DNA of 64,000 bases from Liquidambar formosana (Eukaryota > Streptophyta > Magnoliopsida > Saxifragales > Altingiaceae). Each line of letters begins with the position of its first letter. Within the stretch, counting starts at the first letter, position 1. Below, in pieces: positions 20,801 through 31,349 of the stretch. The notes under the pieces are model-generated. The model did not search any database. It was not told the DNA's origin and saw nothing but the letters and a program-made list of their open reading frames with translations. The DNA is taken from contig CM077824.1 in assembly GCA_039720395.1 (NCBI GenBank), positions 22,654,013-22,718,012 of the forward strand, in the 5' to 3' direction. The translations under genes and the position numbers were made by a program.

Positions 20801-21594
20801 ATCTCTTCTCTGAAATTGTTTGGATTGTCCCCCAAATTGGTCTGAAAGGTCTGAGTAAGGTCTTCTTGACCGACATAATTGTATGGGGCTTCATTTGAAC
20901 CCCCATAGTTTCCAGCCGTGGATCGGCCTGTTCTAACTGGAATATCGTTTTGATTTCCCAGCATAAAATTGCTATTCCGACTCGGGTCAAACGAGTCATT
21001 CAGCATTTGATTGTAAATTTGCCCCCCGGGTGAGGCATAAAACACATTATCTTTAACTCCACTTGTTCCAATATTCGGTCTTGGCTGCCCGAATTGACTT
21101 CCCAAATGAACAGAAGTTGGGATTTGCCCTTCTGGCCGAAATATTGATGGATTTGACCCCAAAGGATCTTGCCTGGACAAAAGATGGACATCCCCATACC
21201 TAAAGTTATTTGACCCCTCGGCCTTTCGGCCGTATTGACTAGATCTCTCATGAGTATTATTTTTAAATGCTGGTCCTAGTTTTTCCACCATGTAGCTAAG
21301 TAATTTGTCCGAATTTTTATTCAGACTCTCACTAATCTGCTGATTAGATTCAACAAATGTCTTCATAGTAAGTGACATTTGTTGCATCATCATCTGTGAT
21401 ATGTCGTGCATCATGGTGTCAAAATTCATCCTGAAGGCAGCCATGAACTCATTGGCCACATTTGCATGGTCCAATGGTTGGCTTTCCGTATTTTCATTCC
21501 TAGGGGAATTATCTCCTGGGATTTCCAGGCTGTCTTCTTGGCCAGACTCTTGGCCAAAAGCTTCTTTTCCACGTCCTCCACGTTTTGGTGGCAT
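17869..21594 (-). CDS. Tat retrotransposon gag-protease
   Basis: About 1241 residues if started at the ATG at 21594 (MPPKRGGRGK). The frame is open further upstream into the LTR, but this is the first Met just past the LTR and primer region. The retrotransposon gag domain lies around LFPSSLTGWAFNWYINLP and continues through VQRFRNAQ. A zinc-finger-like CKWHDCWTHPTNSC follows. The aspartic protease near the C-terminus reads VLVDNGASVNIMP with Asp at ~1071, so the usual D-T/S-G is D-N-G. The stop overlaps the pol start, so pol needs +1 frameshifting or re-initiation. Gag forms the particle; the protease cuts the polyprotein. Confidence 0.9.
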   Translation of the reverse strand: MPPKRGGRGKEAFGQESGQEDSLEIPGDNSPRNENTESQPLDHANVANEFMAAFRMNFDTMMHDISQMMMQQMSLTMKTFVESNQQISESLNKNSDKLLSYMVEKLGPAFKNNTHERSSQYGRKAEGSNNFRYGDVHLLSRQDPLGSNPSIFRPEGQIPTSVHLGSQFGQPRPNIGTSGVKDNVFYASPGGQIYNQMLNDSFDPSRNSNFMLGNQNDIPVRTGRSTAGNYGGSNEAPYNYVGQEDLTQTFQTNLGDNPNNFREEIANIIREQIGAGRPPIRTAYSRPYPDYIDQLHEFPRGFKFPDFTLFSGEDRQSTFEHVGRFTCQCGEAGSSGYLKLRLFPSSLTGWAFNWYINLPSGSITTWQEMESLFHIYFCKAETEITVADLARMCQEPGERVDTFVQRFRNAQCRCRSNLAQSDCVKMVISGLNLENRKKFIGQDFFDLGHLMTAVSKYERILEEENQRRVSSRGTYYRNPNREVAQIEAIEENEETEEEIALAELNINRPYTCRALVKSKVQELKQNFQRRPNNGNQNGNNFRDKKYDFDLSKTEQIFDLLLKDGQIKLPDGHKIPTAEEMKDKKYCKWHDCWTHPTNSCIVLRDAIQRSINNEKLKFPEEKTVHQVDENPFPFEFPVNMVVLQVHDLEVPLKETENAGKKSGEKGKAVVQVPQQRNKEIKSVSFIPEAEGETYAYSGRLDSSTVKRWTKVAIEHLSDIYGHPIYCRGCHSKLAMPQYDPGNLKKAVIGDVEVSIYRGELQVRGLNEAEVANAAARRPNKYEQKFRSSGLCKARLEKEKMIQEENEEHARSLRAGYRRTDDSNKRIRPDEHSKGQGLQITVRNDYRLKDIQADKMTKGQASSSGTIEGDLRGLIKPRMVKPRPTETERWAQARHPKFGQPEMTRTQKRRLQRIQAEEKRELIKKTGGYRIRANIWKRLEAIEEEKKSLQVAIEKCKEDEILEADDFDAEDDDTLQFGSLPPVRVQVSMVFILPADFKAKEGQTLSFDDIDVGFEGKLSINEISETPNRSIQTELPSEGITFTKPSENMAKHLKPLYIKAHFNGKPVSRVLVDNGASVNIMPVSVMKKLGKTEKDLLPAEVSIVNFMGGAVKPEGVVPMDVTVGNKTKMTAFFVMNSASNYNALLGRDWIHANMCVPSSLHQCLMIWNGDKAELIQADSHPFALTNNFAEAVLYEKNIKPLEFIGSDKHGRPLKVASPVLDGGCHINSVSQKAVHESISLNEF

Positions 21595-21666
21595 GATTGT
21601 TGCAAGAACAAATCTCTTAGAACTGGAAAATAACACGAATGGTGTCCCACCGGGCGTGCCAAAAAG

Positions 21667-22299
21667 TGTTTCCTCCAAAATTTCGATTCTGAGGATTGGG
21701 TTGCGCGAGCGTGCCAGCCACTACACAGTGACGAATTGTGGGTTCTACCTTGCCTTGAATGGGCTCAAGGACTTTTCTGTGACAAACAGTTGAAAACACA
21801 AAATAATAACAGAAATTAAAAGGAAAAGCTCACCACGGAGGAAGCCATTTTCATTGATCAATTTCTGGAATTACAGTGATGAACAAAGGGGTGCACACGC
21901 CTTTGACCAGAAAGGAGCACACGTTTCTGGGTTTAAAATCCTAGAATTCTAAAGAAAATGAAAAAGATAAAGTTCCTGAGAACTGGTTTGTTGATTGATG
22001 TTGGAGAGACCTCTTCAAATGGCTGCTTACCCTTTTATATGCTTCATTGGCAACCGCTCCTTAAACTTCGTCCAGTAACCGTCTCCACGATTTTCTTATA
22101 ACCGCCACGCTCCATGATTTCCCACGATCTCATTTCAAAGATTATTCCCACCACGTGGCTGACTTTTATACTTCGATCTTACTTGGCCGATTCAAAGCTT
22201 CTAACATACCATGTTTAGCAGCAGTTGAGTAACTCGTCCACTCATGATTCTTGACCGAATTTCCGGGAGATCATTAGGCCGATTTTTAGGGAGTAAACA
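21667..22299 (-). repeat. 5' LTR of the Tat element
   Basis: 633 bp, TG...CA, followed on the plus strand by the target copy cattc (22300-22304). On the minus strand it is the upstream LTR and carries the promoter. The primer region just inside it reads ttggcacgcccggtggga. I could not assign that to a tRNA with confidence. Confidence 0.95.
22031..22041 (-). promoter_or_regulatory. LTR promoter TATA box
   Basis: On the minus strand the 5' LTR reads catataaaagg, a good TATA box. The same site is at 10203-10213 in the other LTR. Confidence 0.5.
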
Positions 22300-22304
22300 C
22301 ATTC

Positions 22305-23043
22305 CATACCCATTTGGAATTGGAGCAGGTTGTTCCGTCGGTGAGGATTTCAGAATAACTTGCGTCAACGACTCCAAGCCTGTCATAAATAGCATAAATC
22401 TTGAGCTGCTGGAAGTTTCATTAAACGGAACTGTTCGCGTAAACAATCCAGTAATTTCTTCAAATTGTTCCAATAGGCAACATGTTGCAGACGTCAGATT
22501 GTCTTCCCTACCCTTTTATTTCTCATCCACCGAAAATAGATTCACCGCCATGGGTTGTGGCAACCTTGCCTTAATGAAATTGAGCGACGGCACAAGTATT
22601 GCCGGGTGCGTGTCAATTTGCAACCTCACTAGTAGAGGAGAAGTGGTTTACCCAAAAAAAAAAAACAGGAGAAAGTGGTTGCTATGGCATCAACTGCTGC
22701 CAAACCACTATCCCGCCATCTAGGTGGTTCATGAATCCATCTTTAGAAAGCATTGATTCTCGTGGGAGATGCAAGACTGCGTTCATGGTTGACTAAGAAT
22801 GGTTCACTTCTAAAGTAACCGATCTCCATGCCGTGCAAGAGATGGAATATGTTCCTGTGGTGGTAGATTGGTGGATATATAATGGGACATGTGAATTATC
22901 TGCAACAATGAATGGCTTAGGAGTAAATAGCTTTTGTGGCTCTAATGCTTACTGTAGTTCAAAGCCATCGGGTGGAGACGGAAATCGATGTTTTTGCAAA
23001 AAGGGCTATGAAGGAAACCCATATCTGCCGCGAGGGTGTCAAG
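22305..23043 (+). pseudogene. Exon 1, second part: galacturonan-binding domain and EGF-like segment
   Basis: It continues the receptor-kinase frame with PYPFGIGAGC and the Cys-rich domain. The frame shifts at the twelve-A run 22654-22665 and continues as GCYGINCCQTTIP in another frame. A TAA at 22794-22796 follows ...KTAFMVD, where the family has an amino acid. The frame then reads EMEYVPVVVDWWIYNGTC and an EGF-like segment (CFCKKGYEGNPY...GCQ). The exon ends TGT CAA G at 23043 with GT following, phase 1. Confidence 0.9.
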
Positions 23044-23994
23044 GTAAACTTACGTTTATTCTTCTACGAATGTCATGTTATAAACTGCTGTAGTAACTAA
23101 ATATCACATTTCGCACATATTTTTAGTATTATTAATTTTGGGTAGTACTATAGGTAGCAACTAAATACAACAAAAAAGACAGAAACTATCGTAGCATTTT
23201 CTAGTGGATAGCCGTTAGCACTCCTTTGATTATCATGATATACTAACTTAGTATGCTACATTAGTTGTTGCAATTGGTTGCTATATGTAGCATTTCCTAT
23301 TAATTTATTATTATCGTTATTATTACACCTTTGGTTTCCATTTGAATGCCAGCGTATAGGGGAGGGGAGGGAGGTCTGCTAGAGGTGGGTTTTTCTTTTA
23401 GCATGCATCTTGCTAAAATTGGATGTCTTCCAGGGTCTAGTTTGGTATTATAATTGGGTAGTTCTTGTTTGTGATTGTAATAGCCTAAGTTTTATTTAAT
23501 AAAAATGGATTTCTTTTGCTGATAATATATATATATATATTGGCCAAGTTTGAAAAAATACGTAGTTTAAGAAAAAACAACTAATGCATTTATTAGCCTT
23601 CTTTCTTTTTTGGGATGTTTCAAATTTATTGTTACATTTCAAAAGTCAATGATTCTTTTTATTTCATTTTCTAAAATACCCTTAAAAATGTATTCTCTCT
23701 TTTTCTAATGTTTGTACACTTGAGAGTAAAACCGGAATATCAAAACATATGTATTAATGTGAAAGCATTTAATAGGGTTTCCTTAAAAAAATGTGTTTTA
23801 TCAAAGGAGATGGTCAATTAGGAATGGAGGGAGTATAACTTTACAAGACATAAAAAGATAATTCTTGATAGAATAAAGGGTATTATAGGAAAGTTAATCA
23901 AATTTATGGTTTTAGTTTTTAAAGTGGACAAATATTTTGGGATTAAAAAAAAAAAAAAAATGATCTATCTTTGTGGGACAAAGGGATTAGTATC

Positions 23995-24412
23995 AGGGTA
24001 AATATCTAAAATATCTCTCATAAAAAGAATTCTATCCAAAAAACCCACAGAGTAATTTTTATATCTAAAAATCCCAAATAAAGTTATAGTATATCCAAAA
24101 AACCCAACACCCTAACTTTCATCCAACTCTATTTAAATTATATAGCTTTTGGACTGACGTAACCTTTTTTATAATTATTTGTAAACAAGATGGTAATACA
24201 AGTTTTGAATAATTATTTTTATATTTTTTTTAAAAATGTAATAAGGGTATTTTAGTCAAGAAAATTTATCACTCAAACAGAGTTGGATGGAAGTTAAGTT
24301 CTTGGGGTTTTTGGATATAGTTTAACCCTATTTGGGTTTTTCCAATATGAAAATTATTTTATGGGATTATTTTATATATTTTTTTATGAGGGATATTTTG
24401 GATATTTACCCT
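23995..24412. mobile_element. MITE-like element, 418 bp, terminal inverted repeats
   Basis: The ends are inverted: agggtaaatatctaaaata on the left against its near complement tattttggatatttaccct on the right. The inverted similarity extends ~50 bp inward through the ctcataaaaa and aaaacccca blocks. I see no unambiguous target duplication, so the superfamily is left open. Confidence 0.65.
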
Positions 24413-24924
24413 TATTATTATGATGGATAGGCAAAACAAAATCCATAAAAATAATAAAATAACATTAGGCGTGTGCGCGGGTTGGTTTGAAGGGGTTTAA
24501 GGGAGAAACCGTCAACCAACCCGCCAAAGTTGGTTTGCAAAATTTTCAACCCATCTCCAAATCATTAGTTCTAAAAACTGGTGGATTGGATGATTTTTTC
24601 TTGTGATTTCAAACCAACAGTTTGGGTGGATTGGATATACCATCCCATATCACAATATTGATAGAATCAAGTCTAACTAAAAATGATCTCTATCTCTATT
24701 AATAAACTAGATAATATGCAATTAGAAGCAGAAATCCAAATGATATTTAACAACTTTTATAACCAATAAAAACCCATGTATCTCCCCTTTTGGAAATTTT
24801 TTTTAATAAAACCAACATGTTTTCTTTTTTTGATCAATAAAATCCATAACTTCATACCAATTCTACAAAACCATACAAAACGATCTAATCCAATACAAGG
24901 AATAAACATATATCTAAATAGAAA

Positions 24925-24985
24925 TAACAAAGATGTAGGGGGAACAAAAAGCCAAAAAGAACCCCCAACAAAAGGAACAAACATC
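24925..24985. repeat. Imperfect direct repeat left of the LINE (possible long target duplication)
   Basis: About 61 bp ending directly at the poly-T. It matches 26498-26561 at roughly 80%, including an exact gaacaaaaagccaaaa (24942-24957 and 26514-26529). Confidence 0.55.
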
Positions 24986-26497
24986 TTTTTTTTTTTTTTT
25001 GATAGAGCGATTCTAAGATATTATTTCAAAGGTCACATGAAGACAAATCATAAAGGAATTGGTCCCGAACAAACTCCGGAACCTCCTCCACCCAAACACA
25101 TAATTCATCAATAGACTGAGCATGTTTTGCTAAGCCATGTGCCACCGTATTGCCTTCCCGATGGATATGAGAGAAGGAAACCACCTTGAAAGATAGAGCC
25201 GCTTCACAAGTAATATCCTCAATAATAAGACCGAGTGGAGTGAAAAGCACCTCCTCAGAGTTTAAAGCCTTAATAACCTCCAAACAATCCCCTTCCATTT
25301 GCAAAGAATGCAATCCCAAATCACGGGCCAAACCAACAGCAAAACGTATAGCCATAGCTTCAACCATTGACACCGGATAGCTACCCAAAACTCGCCTGGA
25401 CCCAGCTGCTATGGCCTGCCCCTCACTATCGCGGATCATCACCCCAAACGCCACACAGTGAAGCTCGGAAAAAAATAGCCCCATCAACATTGGCCTTAAA
25501 AATCCCATCGCTAGGAGGATGCCAGATAACCCGTGGCCTCAAACATGCCCCTCTTGTAATTTCATTAGCAGCTGAAAATTCAGTCCACAAGTGACTTGCC
25601 ATACCTACAACACCAGCCGGCTCTTCATTGAGCCCATAAAAAACAAAGCGATTTCAACAGTGCCACAACGCCCACATAGTCATCAATCCTTGTGCCAAAA
25701 CCTCCTTATCCAACTGCAACTGGAGCTCAGCCAACCAGGCTCTAAACTCAGGTACAATTGAGCCGCTTCCCCACCGCCCTAAACAGCTACGCAGCCACAC
25801 CTGCTGTGCAAACCGGCAATCTCTGAGGCTATGCAGAATGGTTTCTTTCTCCTGCCACACATGGGACACATCGGATCAAGATAAATTTAGCACCTCACAA
25901 GGGTATCGCGCACTGGTAGGATGCCCTTAAACGCTCTCCACACAAAATGCTTGATTTTATTGGGAATAGTTTGCGCCCAAATAAAATCTGCAGTGATGCC
26001 CCCGGAACTAGAGCCAGAGCCACCACTTGAAGTGTTGCCATGCAGGCTCCGACGATGGCTCATCTCTAACATATAGGCACTCCGAACCGTATAGACACCC
26101 TTAGGATGGTAATGCCACATCAATTAATCTACCGGCAATCTCTGACTAAGCAGAATTTGGCAAATAGATACAGTTTCATGGGGCATAAAAATGCTATCCA
26201 CCAAATCTTTCTTCCATTCCTTCTTGTCGCAATCAATTAGATCACTAACCTTAGCATGCTCCGGAAGAATCTTCCTCGGGGAAACCACCTGGAATGTAGT
26301 AGGTGTGGGTAACCACTTATCTCTCCAGACCTCTACTGTCTTCCCATCCCCAATACTCCAACGAACCCCTTTACTTAAAACATCTTTGGCCCCCCAAATG
26401 CTCTTCCACGCATAGCTTGGCTTTGAACCTAATCGAGATTCAAGGAAATTGCAAGTTGGAAAATATTTGGCTTTCAACAGCCACGCAACCAGTGAAT
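24986..26497 (-). mobile_element. 5'-truncated LINE (L1-type), decayed
   Basis: Minus-strand fragments read, in order, the end of a reverse-transcriptase polyprotein (SLVAWLLKAKYFP, SRLGSKPSYAWKSIW), a zinc-binding RT segment (26123-25654) and an RNase H of the plant LINE type (25508-25026, with CVAFGVMIRDSEGQAIAAGS). A T-run at 24986-25000 is the poly-A tail. Frames are interrupted between these pieces, so it is inactive. Flanking direct repeats are listed separately. Confidence 0.85.
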
Positions 26498-26561
26498 TAA
26501 CAAAGACGCAGGAGAACAAAAAGCCAAAAGAACCACCAACAAGACAAAATACACAAAAATC
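26498..26561. repeat. Imperfect direct repeat right of the LINE
   Basis: Partner of 24925-24985, starting at the LINE's truncated 5' end. Confidence 0.55.
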
Positions 26562-26790
26562 TGCTCTTCCAAGCAAAAAAAGCAAGATAATGCCCCCAAA
26601 AGGGATTATATTTTAAATAAACGAGGTCCAACAGTCTAGTTCCACAGTAGCCTGGTTTCATTAATTGCAAATCATACTCCAACCTAATAAGAATTGATCA
26701 ATCCTCAATTAGAGTTGATCCAATAGTAGTAGTTGATCCAGAAAATTCTGAAAAATAGAACATATTATTAATGTTGTTATTAAAAAGTAC

Positions 26791-27330
26791 TTAAACCAAA
26801 ATAATTATTAAAAAATCAACTTGAAATAAATTCAACTCAAAACAAATGTAACTTGACTCAATTTCTTCATAGTTTTCAACATCATCCATAGGTTCTCTAA
26901 GATTGATTGGATTTGGGGAAGACTGTAACCAATTTTGTGCACAAATAAAAGCCTCTACCATCTTTGGAGTCAAATTACTCCTAAATGGATCGAGTACACA
27001 ACCACCAGTACTAAAAGCCTACTCAAAGGCGACTGCAGAAACTGGAAGAGCCAAGATATCTCTTGCTATTTGAGAGAGAATCCGATATTTATGGTTATTA
27101 GGCGTCGTCCAAGCCAAAATATCAAAGCTAGAATTCCTTCTATCCTCACAATTCTTTGCCAAAAACCTTTCCACTTCTGAGTTTTTCTTTATACTATCTT
27201 CTTCTTCCAAGTGTTTTTAATATTGAAAGGCCCACAGTTTGCTTGCATCTTCCTCATTTTCATCAATCTCCATTGCTTAAGAAGCTTGACTTGCACTAGA
27301 TGTTGCAACATTAGCACATGAGTCTTTCTT
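26791..27330 (-). mobile_element. hAT transposase remnant (C-terminal dimerisation region)
   Basis: Minus-strand pieces read YEHYVKKDSC, then KYRILSQIARDILALPVSAVAFE, a stop, and TPKMVEAFICAQNWLQSSP with NLREPMDDVE. This is the C-terminal hAT dimerisation domain found in Ac-like and RICESLEEPER-type plant transposases. Stops and frame changes make it inactive. No element ends were identified. Confidence 0.8.
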
Positions 27331-27927
27331 AACATAGTGCTCATACAAGTGCATGAATCAACTAATTTTAGAAATAATAAAGTTTTTTTTCTCTACCCTT
27401 TCCCTATTGTTCTTGGTATTCTGTGGAACCAACGCAACATAGATCGCCTATTGTTGTTTGGTATTTTCAATGAGAAAATCAATAGATTTCGTGGAAGAGG
27501 TCAATCGGCTAGTTGGATTCTTCACACCCCTAGATGGTCAATCCACTAAGGTAGAAAATAACCTAGCTCAACTAACAAAACACCCGTATTCGGCGTTACA
27601 AAAGACAACACCAAGAGCTACATGACACACTTCCAAATTCACAAGTATCACTTTAATTAAAAGTCCATAACCTCCAGCTGAACCACACCCTCTAAAAAAT
27701 TACCTAAGCAATCTTAAATATATTTTTTTAAAAATTTAATCTTAAAATAAATACAAATTATTTATCATTTGCATGTGCATTATGTTTTATGCTAGAAAGA
27801 TAACTACATCACGAGCCTCATTTATTTAATGCATAATTTAAATCATTCTTATATAACTACCTTTTGATTGGGCTTTCCTCGAAATTCTTGATAACAAGCT
27901 TATTATCTAATCTGTGTTATTTTGCAG

Positions 27928-28122
27928 ATATTAATGAATGCTTAGATAAAAATCTCAATCGTTGCAACATGAATTGTACAAATAATCCAGGGAGTTATAA
28001 TTGCTCTTGCCCTGATGGGTATGTCTTGTATGATACGTACAAATGCTACAAGCTATCGAAGATCTATATTGAAGCATTTCGGGTCTATGGCAAAAAATCT
28101 AGGGTTAAGGCAATTGTTATAG
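27928..28122 (+). pseudogene. Exon 2: calcium-binding EGF domain of the wall-associated-kinase-like gene
   Basis: 195 bases encode (D)INECLDKN...CTNNPGSYNCSCPDGY, a calcium-binding EGF domain with its Asn/Asp and Cys residues in place, then a basic stretch leading to the membrane segment. It is open and has phase 1 on both sides (ag|AT and ATA G|gtatga). By itself it looks functional. Confidence 0.9.
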
Positions 28123-28498
28123 GTATGATCTAACCTATTCTTTATTAGTATAAACTATTATAATATCTTATTTATCTAGTGGACCTTTTTTTCTTTTTTT
28201 CTCTTTTGTTGTGCATACCTATATTCTTCTAAAATTGCTAGCAAAACTTCTTCCCAGTTCCCATATAATTTATTAAAGAATCTTTGAAACAATTTAAACG
28301 TATCTACCGTTCTCTTGGATAAAATCTACTACCTCTTATTGTGAATAATGGTATTAGAGTGTTAATTAACCCTAATCTATAAATCATATAAAAATAAGTT
28401 GTAAAAGAACAAAATACCCCTACTACGTTTGATGCACTCAAAACACGTCCTTGTTGAAGAGTATATATCATATAATCCCAACTTGCAACATAATGAAT

Positions 28499-30870
28499 CT
28501 AAATAAGAAAGAAGTTTGTAAAACTATCAACAAATTGATCTTGAGTGGAAACACGAGGAGTCCTCTTCAACAAATTTTTTTCACGAACAATATGACAATC
28601 CGCTTCAATATGTTTTTTCCATTCATGAAATACTGTGTTTAAGGCAATATGGATAATGACTTGATTATCACAAGACATGTTCATAGGCAGCTAAATATCA
28701 AGTCCAATCTCCAATAAAAGAGGCTTAGTCCATAAAAGTTCACATGAGGTGTAAGCCATAGCTTGATACTCGGCCTTTGTACTAAACTCAACTGCACTCT
28801 ACTTCTTGCTCTGCCATGTAACAAAATTACTCCCATAAAGAAGCAATAACTAGTAGTCGACCTTCTATTGTATAATGATCTAGACCAATCAGAATCAGTG
28901 AACCCTTCCACCCTTAGATGTCCATTGGCTTTGTATAATAGTCCATGCCGTGGGTGAGTCTAAAGATAATGCACTACTCGAATAGCCGACTCCCAATACA
29001 AGACACGTAGAGTTGCCATAAATTGATTAACAATGCTAACTGCAAATTATATATCCAGACTAAACAGCTCTCTGTGATCATAGTTCAACTTCTGCCGCAG
29101 GTTGACTTTAAAAGGATAGTCTCCTTAAGAATATCTAACACATACTTTTTTGCGAGGCTTAGGCCCTAGAAGGTCATTCTCCTTATAAAATATCTAACAC
29201 ATACTTTCTTTACAAGAGATGATACCTTTTTTGGACTAAACTACCCCAATTCCCCAGAAAATGATGCATAGTTTCCAAATATTTGGTTTGACACTTGGTC
29301 TATAGAAACGTCATTAACTTAGCAATCCCCAATTGGTCATCTTTGGTAATAATGATGTCATCTACATACACCACTAGTAAAATTTTCCTTTGGTTTGAAA
29401 CAAAAGAGAGCATAGACAGAGTTACAACAATGCATCCCAAACTACAAAGCCGCTTCATTGAATTTGCCAAACCATACCCTAGGAGATTATTTTAGACCAT
29501 AAATAGTTTTACGAAGTCCGCATACTATACCATACTCTCCTTCTGGTACAAACCTAAATGTTTGCTCTAGATAAACTTGTAACTGGAGATCCACTAAGTA
29601 GGGACGCATTTGTTTACCTCCAACTGAAAAATAGGCCATCAACTCCAAAGGATAGCTCAGTTGGCAAGGGATCCCACCTTAGGAAGCGGAGGTCCTGAGT
29701 TTGACTCTTGCTAAACCCCTTAGGGCCACCCACACAAGGTTCTATGGTTCTCATGGGCCGGCCTTGGACTTACCTAGCCCATAGGGGTTGTGGGGTTTTA
29801 TATGGGCCCGGGGTTTTCTCAAAGGGTTTCTTTATTATTATAATTAAAAAAAAAAAAAAGACAAGAAAACAAAAAAAACAAAAGAAAAATAGGCCATCCA
29901 AACATAGCTCCTAAGGACATCAAAATACGAATTGATGCAATCTTGGCCACAAGAGAGAATGCCCCAACATTGTTGACACCATAGTTTTAGGGTTTACCTT
30001 TAACCACAAATCAAGCTTTTAGGTGCTCAACCGATCCATCAAGAGCTTATTTTACAATATACACCTAGCAAAGATATTTTGATCAGATACCTATTGATTA
30101 GGAGAGTACATTAGCACACATAAAATGACACTTAAGAGAAGGTATTCCATTTCCCTTGTAAAGTATTTTACAAGAAACGAGAAGTACTCAAGAAATAAGG
30201 TACAGATCAGACCATCAAGAGAATACTTTACTAGGTAAACTAGTGTCCAACCCAACATCCAAGGAATGTGAGAAATAAGGTACAGAATTCAAGAAACGTA
30301 ACATCAGCAAACACAAAATGACACTTAAAAGAAGGAGAGTAACATTTGTATCCCTTTTGGGTTTGAGAGTAACCTATGAAAACAAATCGAATACCTTTAA
30401 GATCAAATTTGTTTTCCTCTAGACCTAGCATATGAACAAAATGCACATACCCAAAAACTCTAGGATGTAAAATATAGGGATCGACCAATATATTACAAGA
30501 AATAATGTGGCATGTGCAATCTTTCAACAAAGAATGGTTGAAAGAACTCTAATAGGGATTAAGTACATGATTTTGAAATAAAAAGGTTTCAATAGTCTCC
30601 AACAAATGTTTTATCTTACCCTCAACCAGTCCATTTTTCTAAGATAAATATAAATTATCCACAAAAATAACAAAATATCTAAAATCTACATATGACTTAA
30701 CTCAATCAGGACCCTAAATATCTAAATGCATTAAATGCAATGGATGAGATACTTGAATCTGTATTGTAGACATAGAGGGCATAAGATGGCGCTTATTTAA
30801 TTTACATGCTTCATAAAACAAGGGCAAAGGGCACCAACAACTTGTGATTCTAAAGAGGAGGATGCCCCAG
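28499..30870 (-). mobile_element. Ty1/copia polyprotein remnant
   Basis: Minus-strand fragments in the copia order: integrase (a W-G-P and YVDF region near 30716-30680, then PRVFGYVHFVH...GYSQTQKGYKCY at 30530-30240), reverse transcriptase (YVDD at 29368-29357) and RNase H (GFTDSDW at ~28905, CDNQ at ~28670). Many stops and shifts make it inactive. A SINE interrupts it at 29641-29883. The LTRs were not identified. Confidence 0.85.
29641..29883 (+). mobile_element. tRNA-derived SINE with 15-bp target duplication
   Basis: About 243 bp starting aactccaaaggatagctcag. A pol III box A (tagctcagttgg, 29653-29664) and box B (gagtttgactc, 29697-29707) are present. It ends in an A-rich tail from about 29846. 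It is flanked by exact gaaaaataggccatc copies at 29626-29640 and 29884-29898. It sits inside the copia remnant and is therefore younger than it. Confidence 0.9.
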
Positions 30871-31063
30871 ATGACAATGATGGTCTATCGAAGAGTGCAC
30901 AAATTAAAGAACTATAGAATGAGAGAAATCATTATTGTTGACATAATAAAGACCTCCTATATCACGTCTGCCACTAATCATCTTCCTAGTCTTGAGATTC
31001 TAATATGTACAATAAGTGAAGAATAATGTCAAAGAACAAGTACAAAAATTATTAATCTTTCTG

Positions 31064-31270
31064 ATAGATACTACTACAATAATAGGAAAAGATCAGGGTT
31101 GGACAAACAAAAAGATCACAATTTAAGAAATAACTGTGATCTTATGTGTGGGCTAAATATTTGATCACAATTTTAAGAAAAAGTGTGATCTTTTTAAGAG
31201 TTATAATCTCACTTTTTAAAGATTGTGATCATAGGGCAACAAGATAGATCACGGTTTTAAGTGAAACCGT
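31064..31270. repeat. Three adjacent palindromes, possible CACTA subterminal region
   Basis: Three hairpins of the form GATCAC...TTTTAAG...GTGATC lie at about 31106-31134, 31163-31190 and 31247-31274. They follow ctactacaataatagg, which resembles a decayed CACTA terminus. No transposase or opposite end was found, so the CACTA call is tentative. Confidence 0.4.
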
Positions 31271-31349
31271 GATCTTTGTAGAAAGATTTTTTTTTTTTTT
31301 TTTAATCAAACCTCAGCTTCCTCTTCCCATGAAAATAAGGCGTGCTTTT

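Larger units (their letters stand above)
9839..22299 (-). mobile_element. Tat-type Ty3/gypsy LTR retrotransposon, complete, 12.46 kb
   Basis: It has 633-bp LTRs (9839-10471 and 21667-22299) beginning TG and ending CA, flanked by cattc on both sides (9834-9838, 22300-22304). The coding order on the minus strand is gag-protease, then reverse transcriptase - degenerate RNase H - second RNase H - integrase. The extra RNase H between the first one and the integrase is the mark of the Tat lineage. Between pol and the 3' LTR a gene on the opposite strand encodes a plant-mobile-domain protein. On reading I found only two differences between the LTRs, and all main frames are open, so insertion is recent and the element could be autonomous. 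It has destroyed exon 1 of the receptor kinase. Confidence 0.95.
23044..27927 (+). other. Intron 1 of the wall-associated-kinase-like gene (4.9 kb)
   Basis: GT at 23044-23045 and AG at 27926-27927. Joining gives Gln-Asp-Ile-Asn-Glu-Cys, the usual start of the calcium-binding EGF domain. It contains a MITE, a truncated LINE and a hAT remnant, listed separately. The stretches 23044-23994, 24413-24924 and 27351-27927 are AT-rich and show no gene. Confidence 0.85.

Noticed and set aside
21401..22723. Frames crossing the LTR into gag or into the kinase exon
   Set aside because: They are chance read-through frames; one (22244-22723) joins LTR to kinase exon in frame but has no evidence of use.
29650..29710. 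Possible tRNA gene
   Set aside because: Only box A and box B resemble a tRNA; no cloverleaf can be completed, and the poly-A tail plus 15-bp target copies show a SINE.
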